From Chengkuizengella sediminis (GTDB lineage Bacteria; Bacillota; Bacilli; Paenibacillales; KCTC-33759): a stretch of 64,000 nucleotides of DNA. Location of the stretch: positions 1-64,000 of the forward strand of contig NZ_SIJC01000010.1 in the NCBI RefSeq assembly GCF_010078385.1, given 5' to 3'. The notes below the pieces were generated by a model, which saw only the letters and a program-made list of their open reading frames with translations, had not been told where the DNA came from and ran no database searches. This document shows, in pieces, positions 27,601 through 36,752 of the stretch; position 1 is the first letter of the stretch; every line of letters begins with the position of its first letter. Position numbers and translations under genes: made by a program.

Positions 27601-28215
27601 TGATGTAGAAAGAATAACTTCTGTTCCTGCTGTTACTTCTCCAGCTACTGGAGAGGATTTTACAGGAGAAACTTGTGTAATCTCACCATCAAAACTTGAC
27701 CATGTAATGTTGTCAATCACGACTTGTTTCGCAGTTGTGTTAACGATTTTAATTTCTACATCTCCAGCTATATTCATTTCATCCACTGAAAATGTATGAA
27801 CGTCATTATCATCAAAAGCCTCAGATGTTCCTTTTGACTCCCCATTTATAAATAACTCAACTTGACGATTTCCAGCTCCGGTGAATGCCTTTTTAAGATT
27901 CACTGAGAATGAACCAATACCATCTGGAATGACTTCTGAAACGATACTGCTGTTTGAATCAGCATTTCTTAACATTAAACCGTTTTCATCTATCCCGTAA
28001 CCTGACTCGTCACGTGCTGATACGTAAGACCATGTAATACCGTTATCACCTACAAAAGAACCGTCAGCATAAGTGTTCCCTGGTGCATCAGAGTTACTTA
28101 AGGTTTCAACAAATGTTTGCTGCTCCGCGGAGCTGATGTTCATAAGACTTGTACTGAATAAACTGATTACTAAAACAAATGCCATGAAAATAGATAAACT
28201 TTTTTTCATATACAT
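24634..28215 (-). CDS. large extracellular nuclease (ExeM/NucH-like)
   Basis: A 1193-residue secreted protein. A signal peptide (1-31, SLSIFMAFVLVISLFSTSLM) is followed by a ~150-residue beta domain, two chitobiase-like C-terminal (CHB_HEX_C) modules (about 180-260 and 440-515; IYYTLDGSEPT and IYYTVDGSNPT), and OB-fold YhcR-like segments (about 265-350 and 530-760). An endonuclease/exonuclease/phosphatase domain (about 785-1085) shows ASYNVENF, IGLVEVQDNDG, VIANHFNSKRGD, LGDMNDFE and a final TSDHDPVMI, the DNase I-like catalytic set. The last ~100 residues match the C-terminal module of the second GH30 protein. The RBS GGGGGAGG supports ATG 28215. Likely role: scavenging extracellular DNA for phosphate or nucleosides. 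Confidence 0.88.
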   Translation of the reverse strand: MYMKKSLSIFMAFVLVISLFSTSLMNISSAEQQTFVETLSNSDAPGNTYADGSFVGDNGITWSYVSARDESGYGIDENGLMLRNADSNSSIVSEVIPDGIGSFSVNLKKAFTGAGNRQVELFINGESKGTSEAFDDNDVHTFSVDEMNIAGDVEIKIVNTTAKQVVIDNITWSSFDGEITQVSPVKSSPVAGEVTAGTEVILSTSTADAQIYYTLDGSEPTVESTLYESAIVVEEALSIKAIAMKDGLDASEVASFDYTVKPPLTLSNILDVRGNVGTEAKIEGIVTASFEAGGKTNLYVQDNTAGIIVRGTGLSASIGDRITAEGSVSDYFGMAQFEVDGLTILVEDEGTPEPQLVISSDLASENGETVEAELVTIEKVTIQEVDNFGNFTAVDQNGTFKLNPDDESLLEVGKTYEQITGVVDYNYSEYKIVPRFSLDVIQEYFTVYAQPGAGKIEEGNAVTLMTFVENGTIYYTVDGSNPTTESNVYVEPIQINEDTTIKAIVVEDNNASDVVTFEYTVVLPLDSLDIHDIQGATHTSLYEGLIVKDVPGIVTHVDGTSGFFMESVVADDDIRTSEGIKVYVRNSAVKVGDLVSVTGEVVEYREDGYDDAADLLTTEINASSVEVVASNQPLSTPIELGVDRMIPTSVIDNDAFSVFDPEEDGIDFYESLEGMRVTLNNASVVAPPKYDEIPVVLEGSVDANRTPAGGILISEDELNPERIMVKVSNEPTVKVGDRFDGTITGIFSYDYSNFKLLAIEELPEVIDGGTERAVTTIQPTEDKLTVASYNVENFSLESGQEKINTIAESMITNLNTPDIIGLVEVQDNDGPTDSGVTDASQSYEALIAAIEAHGGPTYEFTEIAPIDKTDGGQPGGNIRVGYIYNPERVSLVEKQAGDAITAVGYDENGLTLNPGRIDPTNEAFESSRKSLAAEFEFNGERVIVIANHFNSKRGDGAPFGSDQPVVLGSEPQRLEMAKAINGFIQDVLTVNPEANIVVLGDMNDFEFSNPLDVLKGNELVNMIDQLPAEERYTYNYQGNSQVLDHILISNNLLDNTVADIVNMNADFTEEHGRTSDHDPVMIQIDFNDPVGDLTKVFEQLKNKEVSTQEVAELIVSKVVSEEFSSNEITTLLKEVFLTNVSDHKDIKHVENTTDHIERDLDRMLKDLNKPNKKNFDQAKYVKLVNKELAKLLK

Positions 28216-28511
28216 TATGTTTCCTCCCCCATAGTTAAATTAGTTTGTGCATTGTTAGAACAAGATAAAGCAGTAGCGATACATCTTTTCAGTAAAAATT
28301 ATAACCCCATGAAGAAATGATCTGAAACAGGGTCTTTCAGACTATGAACAAGGGCCAAGTATATCATTATACTGTATGATTAGTAGCATTAATAATGCTG
28401 AACTTGTCCAACACTACATAACCATTGTAATACGAAATTCGAATAAAAGACATAGTATCTTATGACAGAATTTACTGTTATTTCCGCTCTATTTACGGAA
28501 TCTAATAAATG
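28216..28511. other. nuclease upstream region
   Basis: A non-coding stretch between uvrA and the nuclease gene, the latter starting leftwards at 28215. It contains an inverted repeat AGCATT-AAT-AATGCT (28385-28399) and a short hairpin TCTGAAA/TTTCAGA near 28320-28345 that would lie in the nuclease 5' leader. A TATAAT hexamer on the minus strand near 28370 is a possible -10, but without a convincing -35. No ORF is supported. Confidence 0.4.
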
Positions 28512-28544
28512 GAAAATAGCACCTCAAAATGAGATGCTATTTTC
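28512..28544 (-). terminator. intrinsic terminator of the uvrBA operon
   Basis: On the minus strand GAAAATAGCATCTCA (28544-28530) pairs with TGAGGTGCTATTTTC (28526-28512), a 15-bp stem with one wobble and a three-base loop, just after the uvrA stop codon. Confidence 0.85.
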
Positions 28545-28567
28545 ATTGAATAATTATAATTTTTTAT

Positions 28568-31450
28568 TTATAAAACAACACTTTCACTCACATCTATACA
28601 TTCATTACTTGTTGTCCGACCTGTATCTCTTTTCAAGATAGGTGCTAGATACTTCCCTGTATAAGACTTTTTCACTTTAATAAGTTCTTCAGGTGATCCA
28701 GAAGCGATGATTTGCCCTCCACCTTTTCCACCTTCAGGTCCTAAATCGATAATATAATCCGCTGTTTTAATGACATCCAAGTTGTGTTCAATGACCAACA
28801 CACTATCCCCATTATCGACTAATCGATGTAATACTTTTAACAAACGATCAATATCATGTACATGTAAACCTGTTGTTGGTTCATCTAATATATAAATGGT
28901 TTTCCCAGTACTTCTTCTGTATAATTCAGAGGCAAGTTTTACCCTTTGGGCTTCCCCCCCAGAAAGAGTTGTTGCTGGTTGACCTAAATCCATATATCCT
29001 AATCCTACATCAAGTAGGGTTTGTAATTTTCGTTGGATTCTAGGAATATTTTTAAAGAACTCACATGCATCCTCTATGGTCATATCCAAAATGTCAGATA
29101 TATTTTTCCCCTTGTACTTCACTTCTAACGTTTCACGATTGTATCGTTTCCCTTTACATATTTCACATGGAACATAAACGTCAGGTAAAAAGTGCATTTC
29201 AATTTTAATAATTCCGTCACCGCGACAAGCTTCACAACGCCCGCCCTTCACATTAAAACTGAATCTTCCTTTTTTATAGCCTCTTACCTTCGCTTCTGAA
29301 GTAGCAGCAAACACATCTCTTATATCATCAAATACCCCTGTATAAGTTGCTGGATTTGATCTCGGGGTTCTTCCGATTGGAGATTGATTAATATCAACAA
29401 CCTTTTCTAAATGCTCTAGACCATTCATTTCTTTATATTTTCCTGGTCTCACTTTACTCGCCTTGTGTAACTCTCTTGCTAATGTTTTATACAGGATTTC
29501 GTTAATTAATGTACTTTTTCCAGATCCTGAAACTCCCGTTACGCAACTGAACACACCTAGTGGAAATTTGGCATTTACATTTCTCAAGTTGTTTTCCTTT
29601 GCTCCTTTTACTTCTAACCATTTTCCATTTGGTTCTCTTCTATTTACGGGAACCGGAATGAATTTTTTACCACTTAAGTAATTCCCAGTTAAAGAATTCT
29701 CATCTTCCATCACTTGCTGAGGTGTACCTTGTGAAACGATTGTCCCACCATGTATACCTGCTCCTGGTCCGATATCAATAATATAATCGGCTTCCTTCAT
29801 CGTATCTTCATCATGTTCAACAACAACAAGTGTATTCCCTATATCACGCATATGTTTTAAAGTTTGTAATAATCGATCATTATCTCTCTGATGTAATCCG
29901 ATACTCGGTTCATCTAATATATATAAAACACCCATCAAACTTGATCCTATTTGTGTGGCTAAACGAATCCGTTGTGCTTCACCACCAGATAACGTACCTG
30001 CAGCTCTGCTTAAGGTTAAATAATCTAATCCTACATTGTTAAGAAAACCTAATCTCGAGTTAATTTCTTTTAAAATCAACTGAGCAATTTTCGTTTCTTT
30101 TTCCGTCAATATTAAAGAATCAAAGAAATCATAGGCTTCGCTTATGGATAGGCTCGTTGCATAACCAATGTTTTTGTCATTAATCGTAACAGACAAGCTT
30201 TCAGGTTTTAAACGTTGTCCTTTACACTTATTACAGTGTTTCGCACTCATAAAACCTTCAATATGTTCACGAATCCCATTGGAAGCTGTATCTCTATACC
30301 TTCGCTCTAAATTATTAATAATCCCTTCAAATGGAACGATCGCTTCCCGACGTTTTCCAAAATCATTTTCATAAACAAATTTAACTTTTTCCTCACCTGT
30401 TCCGTATAACAACGTGTTCATATGTTCTTCTGAAAGCTTTTCTACAGGTACATCCATCGGAATGTCAAAATGTGCACATACAGCAGCTAAAAATTGAGGA
30501 TAATAATTAGAAGTACTGCCAGCCCAAGCTTCAAATGCACCTTCACTAATTGATTTATCTTTATTGGGAACTAATAGGTCTGGATCCACAATCATTTTTA
30601 ATCCTAATCCATCACATTCAGCACATGCACCATAAGGACTATTAAATGAAAACATTCGTGGAGACAATTCTTCTAAACTAAATCCACACTCTGGACAAGC
30701 GAGATTCGAATTAAACATCAATTCTTCTTGACCAATGATATCAATGATGACCTGTCCTTCGGATAATTTCAAAGCTGTTTCAATAGAGTCTGCCAGTCTT
30801 GTTTGAATTTGATCTTTGATCACAATGCGATCAATGACGACCTCAATATGATGTTTTTTATTTTTTTCTAACTTGATTGTTTCAGATAAATCTTTGATAT
30901 CGCCGTCAACACGTACACGTACAAACCCTTGTTTACGAATATCTTCCAATAACTTAACATGCTCACCCTTACGACCTGATACAAGGGGAGCTAATATTTG
31001 CAGTTTGGTTTTATGAGGGTATTCTAATATTCGATCTACCATTTGCTCTACTGTCTGAGAAGTAATTTCAATTCCATGTTTGGGGCAATGAGGTCTACCA
31101 ACACGTGCGTATAACAAACGAAGATAATCATAAATTTCAGTAACCGTTCCTACTGTAGACCTCGGATTACGACTGGTTGTTTTTTGATCAATAGAAATAG
31201 CCGGAGACAATCCTTCAATTGAATCTACATCCGGTTTATCCATCTGCCCTAGAAACTGTCTTGCATATGCAGACAATGATTCAACGTATCTTCTTTGTCC
31301 TTCAGCATATATCGTATCAAAAGCTAACGAGGATTTCCCTGAACCACTTAATCCAGTAAGTACAACGAAGCTATCTCTAGGAATCGATACATCTATATTT
31401 TTTAAATTATGAGCACGTGCTCCTTTAATTACGATATGATCCTTTGACAT
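28568..31450 (-). CDS. uvrA: UvrABC excinuclease subunit A
   Basis: UvrA is the damage-sensing ATPase of nucleotide excision repair. The 960-residue protein has the duplicated ABC architecture: Walker [10 protein letters not shown] (about 32-40) and GVSGSGKST (about 640), and signature motifs [12 protein letters not shown] and [12 protein letters not shown]. It also has the zinc-binding cysteine pairs CPECGF and the C-terminal CEACRGDG...CEICKG module needed for UvrB and DNA interaction. The RBS AAAGGAGCG is upstream of the ATG. It lies 21 bases after uvrB in the same direction and ends at a terminator. Length and motifs are canonical. Confidence 0.98.
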   Translation of the reverse strand: MSKDHIVIKGARAHNLKNIDVSIPRDSFVVLTGLSGSGKSSLAFDTIYAEGQRRYVESLSAYARQFLGQMDKPDVDSIEGLSPAISIDQKTTSRNPRSTVGTVTEIYDYLRLLYARVGRPHCPKHGIEITSQTVEQMVDRILEYPHKTKLQILAPLVSGRKGEHVKLLEDIRKQGFVRVRVDGDIKDLSETIKLEKNKKHHIEVVIDRIVIKDQIQTRLADSIETALKLSEGQVIIDIIGQEELMFNSNLACPECGFSLEELSPRMFSFNSPYGACAECDGLGLKMIVDPDLLVPNKDKSISEGAFEAWAGSTSNYYPQFLAAVCAHFDIPMDVPVEKLSEEHMNTLLYGTGEEKVKFVYENDFGKRREAIVPFEGIINNLERRYRDTASNGIREHIEGFMSAKHCNKCKGQRLKPESLSVTINDKNIGYATSLSISEAYDFFDSLILTEKETKIAQLILKEINSRLGFLNNVGLDYLTLSRAAGTLSGGEAQRIRLATQIGSSLMGVLYILDEPSIGLHQRDNDRLLQTLKHMRDIGNTLVVVEHDEDTMKEADYIIDIGPGAGIHGGTIVSQGTPQQVMEDENSLTGNYLSGKKFIPVPVNRREPNGKWLEVKGAKENNLRNVNAKFPLGVFSCVTGVSGSGKSTLINEILYKTLARELHKASKVRPGKYKEMNGLEHLEKVVDINQSPIGRTPRSNPATYTGVFDDIRDVFAATSEAKVRGYKKGRFSFNVKGGRCEACRGDGIIKIEMHFLPDVYVPCEICKGKRYNRETLEVKYKGKNISDILDMTIEDACEFFKNIPRIQRKLQTLLDVGLGYMDLGQPATTLSGGEAQRVKLASELYRRSTGKTIYILDEPTTGLHVHDIDRLLKVLHRLVDNGDSVLVIEHNLDVIKTADYIIDLGPEGGKGGGQIIASGSPEELIKVKKSYTGKYLAPILKRDTGRTTSNECIDVSESVVL

Positions 31451-31471
31451 TGTTTTAAACGCTCCTTTTAA

Positions 31472-33469
31472 TCAATCCTGTGCTTTTAATTCTAATACGG
31501 CATCGCGAAGTTCCGCTGCTCTTTCAAACTGCAAGTTTTTTGCAGCTTCTTTCATGTCTGACTCCAAACGTTCAATTAATGTCTTACGATCTTTTTTGGA
31601 CATCTTACTTGCTTGTTTATCTGTAATATAATCTGCTTTTTGTTCTGCAACTTTACTCGTTTCAATGACATCTCTGATCTTTTTACGTATCGTTTTTGGC
31701 GTTATACCATGTTTTTCATTATAAGCTAATTGAATTTCACGTCTTCGCTCTGTTTCTTTTATGGCTTTATCCATTGAATCTGTGATTTTATCTCCATACA
31801 TAATCACCGATCCATCCACATTCCGTGCCGCTCTACCAATCGTCTGAATAAGCGAGCGTTCTGATCTTAAGAAACCTTCCTTGTCAGCATCCAAAATCGT
31901 CACTAATGAGACTTCTGGTAAATCGAGACCTTCCCTTAACAAGTTAATTCCTATTAAAACATCAAAGGTGCCTAATCGTAAATCTCTAATGATTTGCATC
32001 CGTTCTAATGTTTTAATATCGGAATGCAAATACCTTACTTTAATTCCGATTTCTTTTAAATAGTCCGTTAAATCCTCAGACATCTTCTTTGTTAACGTTG
32101 TAACTAGAACCCGTTCTTGCTTTTCTATACGTTCTTGTATTTCATTAATGAGGTCATCCACCTGACCTTTTGTGGGTCGAACTTCAATTTTTGGATCAAT
32201 CAACCCTGTTGGGCGTATAATTTGTTGTACCATATCCGGTGTATGCTCCAGCTCATAAGGACCTGGTGTTGCTGAAACATGAATGATCTGATTAATCTTT
32301 TTTTCAAATTCCTCAAATCTTAAAGGACGGTTATCCAAAGCCGATGGAAGACGAAAACCGTGATCTACTAACATGTTTTTCCTAGCTCTATCTCCATTAT
32401 ACATTCCACGTACTTGTGGCAGGGTAACATGGGACTCATCTACAACAATTAACATATCCTTAGGAAAATAATCAAAAAGAGTATAGGGAGTAGCTCCTCT
32501 TTCTCTAAAGGTAAGTGGACCAGAATAGTTTTCGATTCCAGAACAGAAACCCATTTCTGCCATCATTTCGATATCATATCTTGTTCGTTGTTCTAAACGT
32601 TGAGCTTCTAATAACTTTCCTTGATCACGAAAATTCTTTAATTGTTCCTCTAACTCTTGCTCAATATTTTTTAGTGCCACTTTCATTGTATCTTCATGTG
32701 TCACAAAGTGAGAGGCTGGGAATATAGCAACATGCTCTCTTTCCCCCATTATTTCACCTGTTAATACATCAATTTCCGTTATTCTTTCAATCTCATCTCC
32801 GAACATTTCGATCCGAATCGCTTGTTCAATCCCAGATGCAGGGAATATTTCTACCACATCTCCACGCACACGAAAAGTGCCTCGAATGAAGTTGATATCA
32901 TTCCTTTGATACTGGATGTCTACTAATCGATGTAAAATCTTATCTCTAGACTGTTCCATGCCAACTTTTAAATCCAATACTAAATTACGATATTCCTTTG
33001 GAGAACCTAGTCCGTAAATACAGGATACACTCGCTACTATGATGACATCCCTTCGTTCAAATAGGGAACTTGTAGCTGAATGTCGAAGCTGATCTATTTC
33101 ATCGTTAATGCTCGAATCTTTTTCTATATACGTATCTGAAGCTGGCATATACGCTTCAGGTTGATAATAATCATAATAACTCACAAAATAATCAACAGAG
33201 TTGTTAGGAAAAAACTCTTTAAACTCGCTGCACAGTTGGGCTGCAAGTGTCTTATTATGTGCAATGACAAGTGTGGGGCGATTTAATTTTGCAATCGTTT
33301 GGGCAATCGTAAACGTTTTACCTGTACCCGTTGCTCCTAATAATGTTTGGTGTTTCTTTCCTGCTTCAATTCCTTCAACCAGCTGTTCAATCGCTTGTGG
33401 TTGATCACCTTGTGGAGAATATTCGGAAATCAGCTCAAACTTTTTATCACTTTGAACCATATCACTCAT
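31472..33469 (-). CDS. uvrB: UvrABC excinuclease subunit B
   Basis: UvrB is the helicase-like core of nucleotide excision repair that verifies damage and recruits UvrC. The 665 residues show Walker A GATGTGKT (about 44-51), the beta-hairpin region [11 protein letters not shown], motif DESHVTLPQ, motif V/VI around [12 protein letters not shown] and QTIGRAARN, and the C-terminal UVR motif ([22 protein letters not shown]) for UvrC contact. The start is ATG 33469 with AGGCAGGTG upstream. A strong promoter and a LexA-like box lie directly upstream, so SOS induction of uvrBA is expected. Confidence 0.98.
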   Translation of the reverse strand: MSDMVQSDKKFELISEYSPQGDQPQAIEQLVEGIEAGKKHQTLLGATGTGKTFTIAQTIAKLNRPTLVIAHNKTLAAQLCSEFKEFFPNNSVDYFVSYYDYYQPEAYMPASDTYIEKDSSINDEIDQLRHSATSSLFERRDVIIVASVSCIYGLGSPKEYRNLVLDLKVGMEQSRDKILHRLVDIQYQRNDINFIRGTFRVRGDVVEIFPASGIEQAIRIEMFGDEIERITEIDVLTGEIMGEREHVAIFPASHFVTHEDTMKVALKNIEQELEEQLKNFRDQGKLLEAQRLEQRTRYDIEMMAEMGFCSGIENYSGPLTFRERGATPYTLFDYFPKDMLIVVDESHVTLPQVRGMYNGDRARKNMLVDHGFRLPSALDNRPLRFEEFEKKINQIIHVSATPGPYELEHTPDMVQQIIRPTGLIDPKIEVRPTKGQVDDLINEIQERIEKQERVLVTTLTKKMSEDLTDYLKEIGIKVRYLHSDIKTLERMQIIRDLRLGTFDVLIGINLLREGLDLPEVSLVTILDADKEGFLRSERSLIQTIGRAARNVDGSVIMYGDKITDSMDKAIKETERRREIQLAYNEKHGITPKTIRKKIRDVIETSKVAEQKADYITDKQASKMSKKDRKTLIERLESDMKEAAKNLQFERAAELRDAVLELKAQD

Positions 33470-33497
33470 GTAGACACCTGCCTAGTTTATATTCATA

Positions 33498-33511
33498 GGA
33501 ATATTTGTTCC
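33498..33511. promoter_or_regulatory. LexA (SOS) box-like operator of uvrBA
   Basis: On the minus strand GGAACAAATATTCC contains GAAC-N4-ATTC, one base from the Gram-positive LexA core GAAC-N4-GTTC, and is a 14-bp palindrome in its outer arms. It sits 8-22 bases downstream of the -10 element, over the expected start of transcription, where a LexA site would repress. Confidence 0.6.
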
Positions 33512-33519
33512 CATTCCAT

Positions 33520-33548
33520 ATTATAACTTGAAATTTAGGTTGATGCAA
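33520..33548 (-). promoter_or_regulatory. uvrBA promoter
   Basis: On the minus strand TTGCAT (33548-33543), a 17-base spacer and perfect TATAAT (33525-33520), with the uvrB start 50 bases further on. Confidence 0.8.
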
Positions 33549-33611
33549 ATGAAACTAAAGCACCAACGTGACCCTTCATTATCCCCTCAATTTGCGCATT
33601 ATATTTAATAT

Positions 33612-33650
33612 AACATTTAATTACGTCAGCTACTGTCGTAATTAAATGTT
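33612..33650. repeat. 14-bp inverted repeat
   Basis: AACATTTAATTACG (33612-33625) and CGTAATTAAATGTT (33637-33650) form a perfect 14-bp stem with an 11-base loop in the uvrB-minJ gap, upstream of the uvrBA promoter. Without a T run it does not look like an ordinary terminator. It may be an operator or a hairpin repeat remnant. Confidence 0.55.
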
Positions 33651-33700
33651 CCTCGATTCCAGTTCATTCAAGAACGTAGACACTGGAAATCGTGTACAGA

Positions 33701-33731
33701 AAAAAGCCTTTGGACTTAATGCCAAAGGCTT
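33701..33731 (-). terminator. intrinsic terminator of the minJ-like gene
   Basis: On the minus strand AAGCCTTTGG pairs with CCAAAGGCTT around CATTAAGT, followed by TTTT. It lies 13 bases beyond the stop codon. Confidence 0.85.
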
Positions 33732-33743
33732 ATAAATATGGTT

Positions 33744-35036
33744 TTAAATTTCTATATTTTTATTAGATGATGGATCCACTCGAAAAATACCTGACAGTTT
33801 CATTTTTATATAAGCCCATATCGGCTTTTCATTTAACTCTAAATAATACATCGCTTGTTCATCTGGGGCCAAGATTAAACCTAAATGGTGATGTTCTCCC
33901 GAAAATAGAGCACCCTTTACAAACTTGCTCTCACCTTCAAGGTTCAATATCTCTAACTTACAATAAGCTGGGTTCATACGAATAGCCTGATGCAACTCTT
34001 CTTTCGTGTGCACTTCCAAACCGTTCACTTTATGAATAATTTCTCCAACTTCTATGCCCATTTTTTCAGCAGAGCTATTTGGTAAAATACCCAAAATAAA
34101 CAAACCTCGTTGGTCATGTACATAAATTGGAACTTGATTAAATTCTTGTTTTTTACTGTAATATACGATGCCCTCATGAAACAATATACATAATAAAACG
34201 GCAGAGAAAGTGAAGATAGACCAAAAATGAGAAACAAATGCCAATCCCAATAATGTTACACTATAAATAGTGAGCCACTTTGCACTCCATTTCACCTTGT
34301 GCGTAGGTAGCTTCACTCTTGTCATTTCAGAAAATCCGATCACAACTGGAAATGCGATCATCATCCAACCACTTGTGAAAATGTCATTACTTAATATTGG
34401 ATTCCAAGGCAGCACAATGCCAGTGGAAGTTGTCGGAACTAATAAAAACAATGGCACAGGCCAAAATCCCTGAAAATGATACCCCCCTACTATTTTTCCA
34501 CGTTTCCCTTTAAGAAACAATGGTGTAGAGGATTTTGTTCCATTCATATAATATAAAAAGGCTTCTAATAAATGTAAAATGGCTACTAAACTAAGTAATG
34601 AAGGTACATTAACATCTATTAATGTTTTTAAAAACCAAGTGGATTGAAGTGATTCGAAAAAAGGAAATGAAACCACGAGTACATGTAATATGCCTAAGAT
34701 ACCAACAGAATATGAAAAACATAAAAATCGAACTCGAAACAGTATCAAAATCAATGAAATAACCCAAATAAGAATCAATACATCAAATGAAATACTTATC
34801 CCTAAAAATATTATGAATAATGAACATACAAAACCCCCTACAATCCCCCAGCCAATGGTTCTCCATGTTTCATTCATAAGTGAATGCAATTTAGTATGGA
34901 ATAATTTCCTTTCCAAGTAAATTTGCCTACGATATTGAAAGATTACAAATAAAATCCCTATGTAATAAAAAGGTTGAATGAGTAACAGCTTTAAAGCCTC
35001 TACAAATCCCATCGAAATCTGAATAAATAATTCCAT
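33744..35036 (-). CDS. minJ: polytopic PDZ-domain membrane protein (MinJ-like)
   Basis: A 430-residue protein with eight or so transmembrane helices followed by a C-terminal PDZ domain (about 335-415; LFILGILPNSSAEKMGIEVGEIIHKVNGLEV). In B. subtilis the topologically similar MinJ bridges DivIVA and MinD at septa and poles, and it lies next to ctpB (yvjB), as here, which is the main reason for the symbol. ATG 35036 is preferred over 35093 because AAGGAG lies nine bases upstream. No protease motif is visible in the membrane region. Orthology rests on topology and synteny. Confidence 0.75.
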   Translation of the reverse strand: MELFIQISMGFVEALKLLLIQPFYYIGILFVIFQYRRQIYLERKLFHTKLHSLMNETWRTIGWGIVGGFVCSLFIIFLGISISFDVLILIWVISLILILFRVRFLCFSYSVGILGILHVLVVSFPFFESLQSTWFLKTLIDVNVPSLLSLVAILHLLEAFLYYMNGTKSSTPLFLKGKRGKIVGGYHFQGFWPVPLFLLVPTTSTGIVLPWNPILSNDIFTSGWMMIAFPVVIGFSEMTRVKLPTHKVKWSAKWLTIYSVTLLGLAFVSHFWSIFTFSAVLLCILFHEGIVYYSKKQEFNQVPIYVHDQRGLFILGILPNSSAEKMGIEVGEIIHKVNGLEVHTKEELHQAIRMNPAYCKLEILNLEGESKFVKGALFSGEHHHLGLILAPDEQAMYYLELNEKPIWAYIKMKLSGIFRVDPSSNKNIEI

Positions 35037-35118
35037 TCGCATGTTCTCCTTGTAATCTACTCTGAAATATAAATTAAATGCTAACATTAACAATAGAAAA
35101 TCCTGTTCTGAAAAAAAT

Positions 35119-35150
35119 AGGAAGATTGAGCACTCTGACCCAATCCTCCT
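35119..35150 (-). terminator. intrinsic terminator after ctpB
   Basis: On the minus strand AGGAGGATTG (35150-35141) pairs with CAATCTTCCT (35128-35119), then ATTTTTTT. It separates ctpB from the minJ-like gene. Confidence 0.78.
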
Positions 35151-35217
35151 AAAAACAGTTCGACACCAAGTTAATTAAATCCTTCTAAGTCATCCAATTT
35201 ATGCGATATGTAGTGGT

Positions 35218-36678
35218 TTAACTCCCACTTAATACTTCAATCGCTTTTTGTAATTGTGAATCATTTTTTGGATCTCTAAATTTTTCAATAATTTGTTTTT
35301 CCATTTCATTCGCTGTCGCTTCATCTAATTTACCTGTAACAAGTATACCGTTCTCTGCTTGGAAATTTTTAAGGGCAACTTCTGTTTTTACATCGAAAAA
35401 TCCGTCATTTCTTTCAGTCTTAAACCCTAAACCCTCAAGCATAATCTGTAATGTTTTTACACTTTCACCTACTGATTCAAGCGCTAAAACTTTATCTTTT
35501 GGCAAAGGAGCTACAGTGAAAAATGCTGGTTGCTCAACCTTATAATCAGGTTCAATCCCTACCTCATGTATAAATGCTCCACTAGAGGTAAGCCATTTGG
35601 CAACCGTCACTTTCAACTCACTGCCATCATCTACACCACTAGAAAATGTCTTTTGGACTGTTCCCTTTCCAAATGTAGTTTCACCAACGATGATACCTTT
35701 GTCAGATTCCATAATGGCTCCAGCTAAAATCTCTGAAGCACTAGCACTTCCACTGTTCGTTAGTACAACGATGGAGTAAGGTTTTCCATCTGACTTGGAA
35801 ATATGTTCTTTACGATTTCCTTCACGATCTTCTTCGTATACGAGCACTGTTCCCTTTTCTAGCAATGGATCCAATAAATCAATAGCTACATTCAAATAAC
35901 CACCTGGATTGTTACGTACATCTATGATTAAAGATGACATCCCATCACTTTCTAATTGTTCTAAGTCTTCATGGAATCGTTCTGCTGTTTGTTCGGCAAA
36001 TTGCTTGATTTCAATGTAACCTATATTATTTTCTAACATTTCAGATTGAATCGTTTCCAAATCAATCTTATTACGAACAACAATAATTTCAATCGGCTCG
36101 TTGAATCCCGGTCTTAGTATTTTCAGCTTCGCTTGCGTTCCTTTTGGACCTCTAATTTTTAAAACCGCATCATTCAAAGTTAATCCTTCTAAACTTTCTC
36201 CATTCACAGAAATAATCTGATCCTTAGCACGAATGCCAGCCTCATCTGCTGGAGAATCCTTTATCGGTGAAACCACAGTCACCCTATTATCTTCCATCGT
36301 CACTTCGGCACCAATCCCAGAAATGGATGAATTAACCGCTTCTCGAAACATTTTAGATTGCTCTGCATCAAAATATACTGAATATGGGTCGTCAAGGGAA
36401 GTAAGCATCCCTCGAATTGCACCATCTATAATTTCAGTTTTATCCATTTCTTTGTAATATGCGTTTTCAATAATTTCAAATACGGTTGACATCTTTTTTA
36501 GATCCGTTTCTGTAAAACCGGTGACGTCCTCTGTCTCTTCTTTTAATACTTCTTGTCCTGTTTCATCTTGTTCAGCAAAAATGGAAATGCTCCAATTCAC
36601 AATCGCAATCGATAGCACAGCTCCAATCATCATCGAAAAGATGATTAATAATATAACCGTACGGCGTTTTAAAACCAT
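35218..36678 (-). CDS. ctpB: S41 C-terminal processing protease (CtpB)
   Basis: A 486-residue exported serine protease. It has an N-terminal signal anchor (about 8-30), a PDZ domain (about 115-195; SPADEAGIRAKDQIISVNGES), the S41 catalytic domain with S311 in TNSGSASASEI and K338 in FGKGTVQ, and a C-terminal peptidoglycan-binding domain (about 415-475; LQIMLEGLGFKTERNDGFFD). In B. subtilis CtpB cleaves SpoIVFA in sporulation signalling; related proteins trim wall enzymes. It follows the M23 gene and ftsEX in the same direction, suggesting a wall-remodelling operon. The RBS is GGTGAG. Confidence 0.9.
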   Translation of the reverse strand: MVLKRRTVILLIIFSMMIGAVLSIAIVNWSISIFAEQDETGQEVLKEETEDVTGFTETDLKKMSTVFEIIENAYYKEMDKTEIIDGAIRGMLTSLDDPYSVYFDAEQSKMFREAVNSSISGIGAEVTMEDNRVTVVSPIKDSPADEAGIRAKDQIISVNGESLEGLTLNDAVLKIRGPKGTQAKLKILRPGFNEPIEIIVVRNKIDLETIQSEMLENNIGYIEIKQFAEQTAERFHEDLEQLESDGMSSLIIDVRNNPGGYLNVAIDLLDPLLEKGTVLVYEEDREGNRKEHISKSDGKPYSIVVLTNSGSASASEILAGAIMESDKGIIVGETTFGKGTVQKTFSSGVDDGSELKVTVAKWLTSSGAFIHEVGIEPDYKVEQPAFFTVAPLPKDKVLALESVGESVKTLQIMLEGLGFKTERNDGFFDVKTEVALKNFQAENGILVTGKLDEATANEMEKQIIEKFRDPKNDSQLQKAIEVLSGS

Positions 36679-36752
36679 AGACTCACCATCCTAACCTTGG
36701 ATCTTAAAGTTCATCTTTGTAGTATATGTCAAGCGTAATCCAATTAATACAT

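Noticed and set aside
28216-28260. PhoP (Pho box) sites upstream of the extracellular nuclease
   Set aside because: Three loosely TTAACA-like hexamers can be found, but the spacing (11 and 9) and matches are too weak to report as sites.
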